Positions 14,038 through 15,107 of a DNA stretch of 15,107 nucleotides are shown piece by piece. Where the stretch lies: positions 1-15,107 of the forward strand of contig JAPLJU010000133.1 of the NCBI GenBank assembly GCA_026388445.1, in the 5' to 3' direction. The notes below the pieces were generated by a model that had not been told where the DNA came from, did no database searches, and saw only the letters and a list, made by a program, of their open reading frames with translations. The stretch is from Deltaproteobacteria bacterium (GTDB lineage: Bacteria; Desulfobacterota; Syntrophia; Syntrophales; UBA2192). How positions within the stretch are numbered: the stretch's first letter is position 1; every line of letters begins with the position of its first letter. The position numbers were made by a program, and so were the translations under genes.

Positions 14038-15107
14038 ATGAAAAGCGAGAAGGCGAAGAGAGAGTCCCTGGAGCGGATCGGCCGCAGGCTGAGAGAGGGT
14101 CTTGAACGCTCCCGGGATTACAGGATTGTTGAAGAAGGGGAGGTCACATCCCGATCCCGGGGGACCTCCTCTTTCTTTTACACCGAGATGGACGAGTGGC
14201 AGTACCGGGAAGCCCAGAGGCTGAAGCGTAAACTTCTCAAAGAGCACGAGGGCATGCGCCTGGAGGATGTCATCCGGGGCGAAGTCATCGAAACCGGTCA
14301 GGGGACATGCTATCTCATCCGGAACCGGCAGCCTCTTAAACGTCGGCATCTCGATCCCGCCCGGGCCAGGAAGAGAATCCTCTTGGATCTCAAGCTTATT
14401 TACGGCATCGGGGAGGCTACGGAAAAGGCCCTTAAACATCAAGGATACCATACAATCGAGGGGCTCGCCGATCATCCCCGCTTCGGCCGGGCGGCGAAGG
14501 AATTCCTCAAGGTCATGGACAGAGGGGACACGTCGAGGCTTCTTACCTGGATTGGAAGGTGGTTTCAGAAGTCTCATCCACTGGCCTTTCTGGCCTCCGG
14601 TTTTCACCGTGACGACGACTTCATCATCCTGGACATCGAAACCCTGGGCATCTTTCTGCGACCGATCATTCTCATCGGTGTGGCCCGCCTCGGGGGGGAG
14701 GACCTCACGATCAGCCAGTACCTGATCCGTGATGTCGAGGAAGAACCGGCCGCTCTCGCGGGTCTTCTGTCGCACCTGGACGGCGTCAGGGCCTTCATCA
14801 CCTTCAACGGCCGGGCCTTCGATATCCCTTACATCCGCGACCGGCTTGCCTACTACCGGATGCCGGGAGATATCGAGAGGGCTCACTTCGACATCCTGCA
14901 CTTTTCGAGGCGGGCCTGGCGGGGCCAGTTCCCCGATTGCCGTCTGACCACCCTGGAGAGAAACCTCTTCGGGATCGAGCGGACCGACGACGTCCCGAGC
15001 AGCCTCGTCCCGGAGTTTTATGAGACTTACATGCGGACCGGAAATGCAGGTCCTCTCATCCCCATTGTTGAACACAACCGGATGGACCTCGTCACGCTCA
15101 CCAACCT
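14038..15107 (+). CDS. YprB-type RNase H-like 3'-5' exonuclease with helix-hairpin-helix (3' partial)
   Basis: The gene runs off the right edge; 356 residues are visible. The C-terminal domain from about 190 on is an RNase H-like exonuclease of the YprB/COG3359 group: LDIETLG with Asp199 and Glu201, ITFNGRAFDIPYI with Asp262, HFDILHFSRRAW (283-294), CRLTTLE (301-307) and EHNRMD with His346 and Asp350, so the acidic metal-binding residues are complete. Before it, residues about 115-160 look like helix-hairpin-helix DNA/RNA-binding turns (IYGIGEATEKAL). The N-terminal 75 residues are highly charged and helical. Substrate (DNA or RNA) is not known for most members. No good ribosome-binding site precedes the ATG at 14038, and 19 bases separate it from the FAU-1-like stop, so coupling to that gene is likely. 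A hairpin-capable repeat lies at 14139-14169 inside the coding part. Confidence 0.85.
   Translation, partial: MKSEKAKRESLERIGRRLREGLERSRDYRIVEEGEVTSRSRGTSSFFYTEMDEWQYREAQRLKRKLLKEHEGMRLEDVIRGEVIETGQGTCYLIRNRQPLKRRHLDPARARKRILLDLKLIYGIGEATEKALKHQGYHTIEGLADHPRFGRAAKEFLKVMDRGDTSRLLTWIGRWFQKSHPLAFLASGFHRDDDFIILDIETLGIFLRPIILIGVARLGGEDLTISQYLIRDVEEEPAALAGLLSHLDGVRAFITFNGRAFDIPYIRDRLAYYRMPGDIERAHFDILHFSRRAWRGQFPDCRLTTLERNLFGIERTDDVPSSLVPEFYETYMRTGNAGPLIPIVEHNRMDLVTLTN

Noticed and set aside
14139..14169. Inverted repeat GGAGGTC/GACCTCC followed by a pyrimidine-rich stretch
   Set aside because: It is within coding sequence of the YprB-like gene with a 17-base loop and no true T-run; not enough to call a terminator or attenuator.
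13936..15075. Minus-strand open frame of 379 codons
   Set aside because: It is opposite the end of the FAU-1-like gene and the YprB-like gene, both with clear family motifs; the minus-strand product looks random.

Overview
The window is a gene-dense piece of bacterial chromosome, fairly GC-rich. It looks like an anaerobic deltaproteobacterium (Desulfobacterota; a Syntrophales-like lineage is my guess). The grounds are a GatCAB amidotransferase, a fused CdaA-CdaR diadenylate cyclase, rubredoxin beside a flavodiiron remnant, a tandem ThyX-like protein and an archaeal-type FAU-1 homologue. The organism is inferred from gene content only. No tRNA, rRNA, CRISPR array, insertion sequence or phage gene was seen.

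Layout. (1) 1-2654, plus strand: the end of gatA, gatB and mtnA, joined by 1-base and 4-base stop/start overlaps, so one translationally coupled operon. (2) 2732-3346, plus: a HAD-family phosphatase. (3) 3412-3999, minus: a secreted, unrecognised protein with its own likely promoter, followed by about 320 bases of AT-rich non-coding DNA. (4) 7653 down to 4318, minus: a three-gene operon (tandem ThyX-like protein, M48A/Ste24-type membrane protease, FmdB-type zinc-ribbon protein), with a good sigma70 promoter just before the first gene. (5) 7851-8804, plus: a COG1237 metallo-beta-lactamase-fold protein, divergent from the ThyX-like gene. (6) 8805-9082: a promoter and a structured leader. (7) 9083-11441, plus: the cdaA-cdaR fusion and mutM. 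(8) 11582-11943: rubredoxin and a flavodiiron protein gene cut to its first 45 or so codons. (9) 11967 to the right edge, plus: an RtcA-type RNA 3'-phosphate cyclase, a FAU-1/DUF402 RNA-binding protein and a YprB-type RNase H-like exonuclease, which together look like an RNA-end processing group.

How they may work together. The left block serves tRNA amidation and, through MtnA, methylthioribose-1-phosphate metabolism. The centre joins a folate/flavin-type enzyme relative to membrane proteolysis, and faces a possible pterin-related hydrolase. The right part holds c-di-AMP signalling, oxidised-base repair and the remains of an oxygen-detoxifying rubredoxin/flavodiiron pair, then the RNA-processing group. 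The points most worth a second look are the tandem ThyX-like protein with its active-site motif split over two domains, the RtcA/FAU-1/YprB group, the CdaA-CdaR fusion with its structured leader, and the decayed flavodiiron gene.
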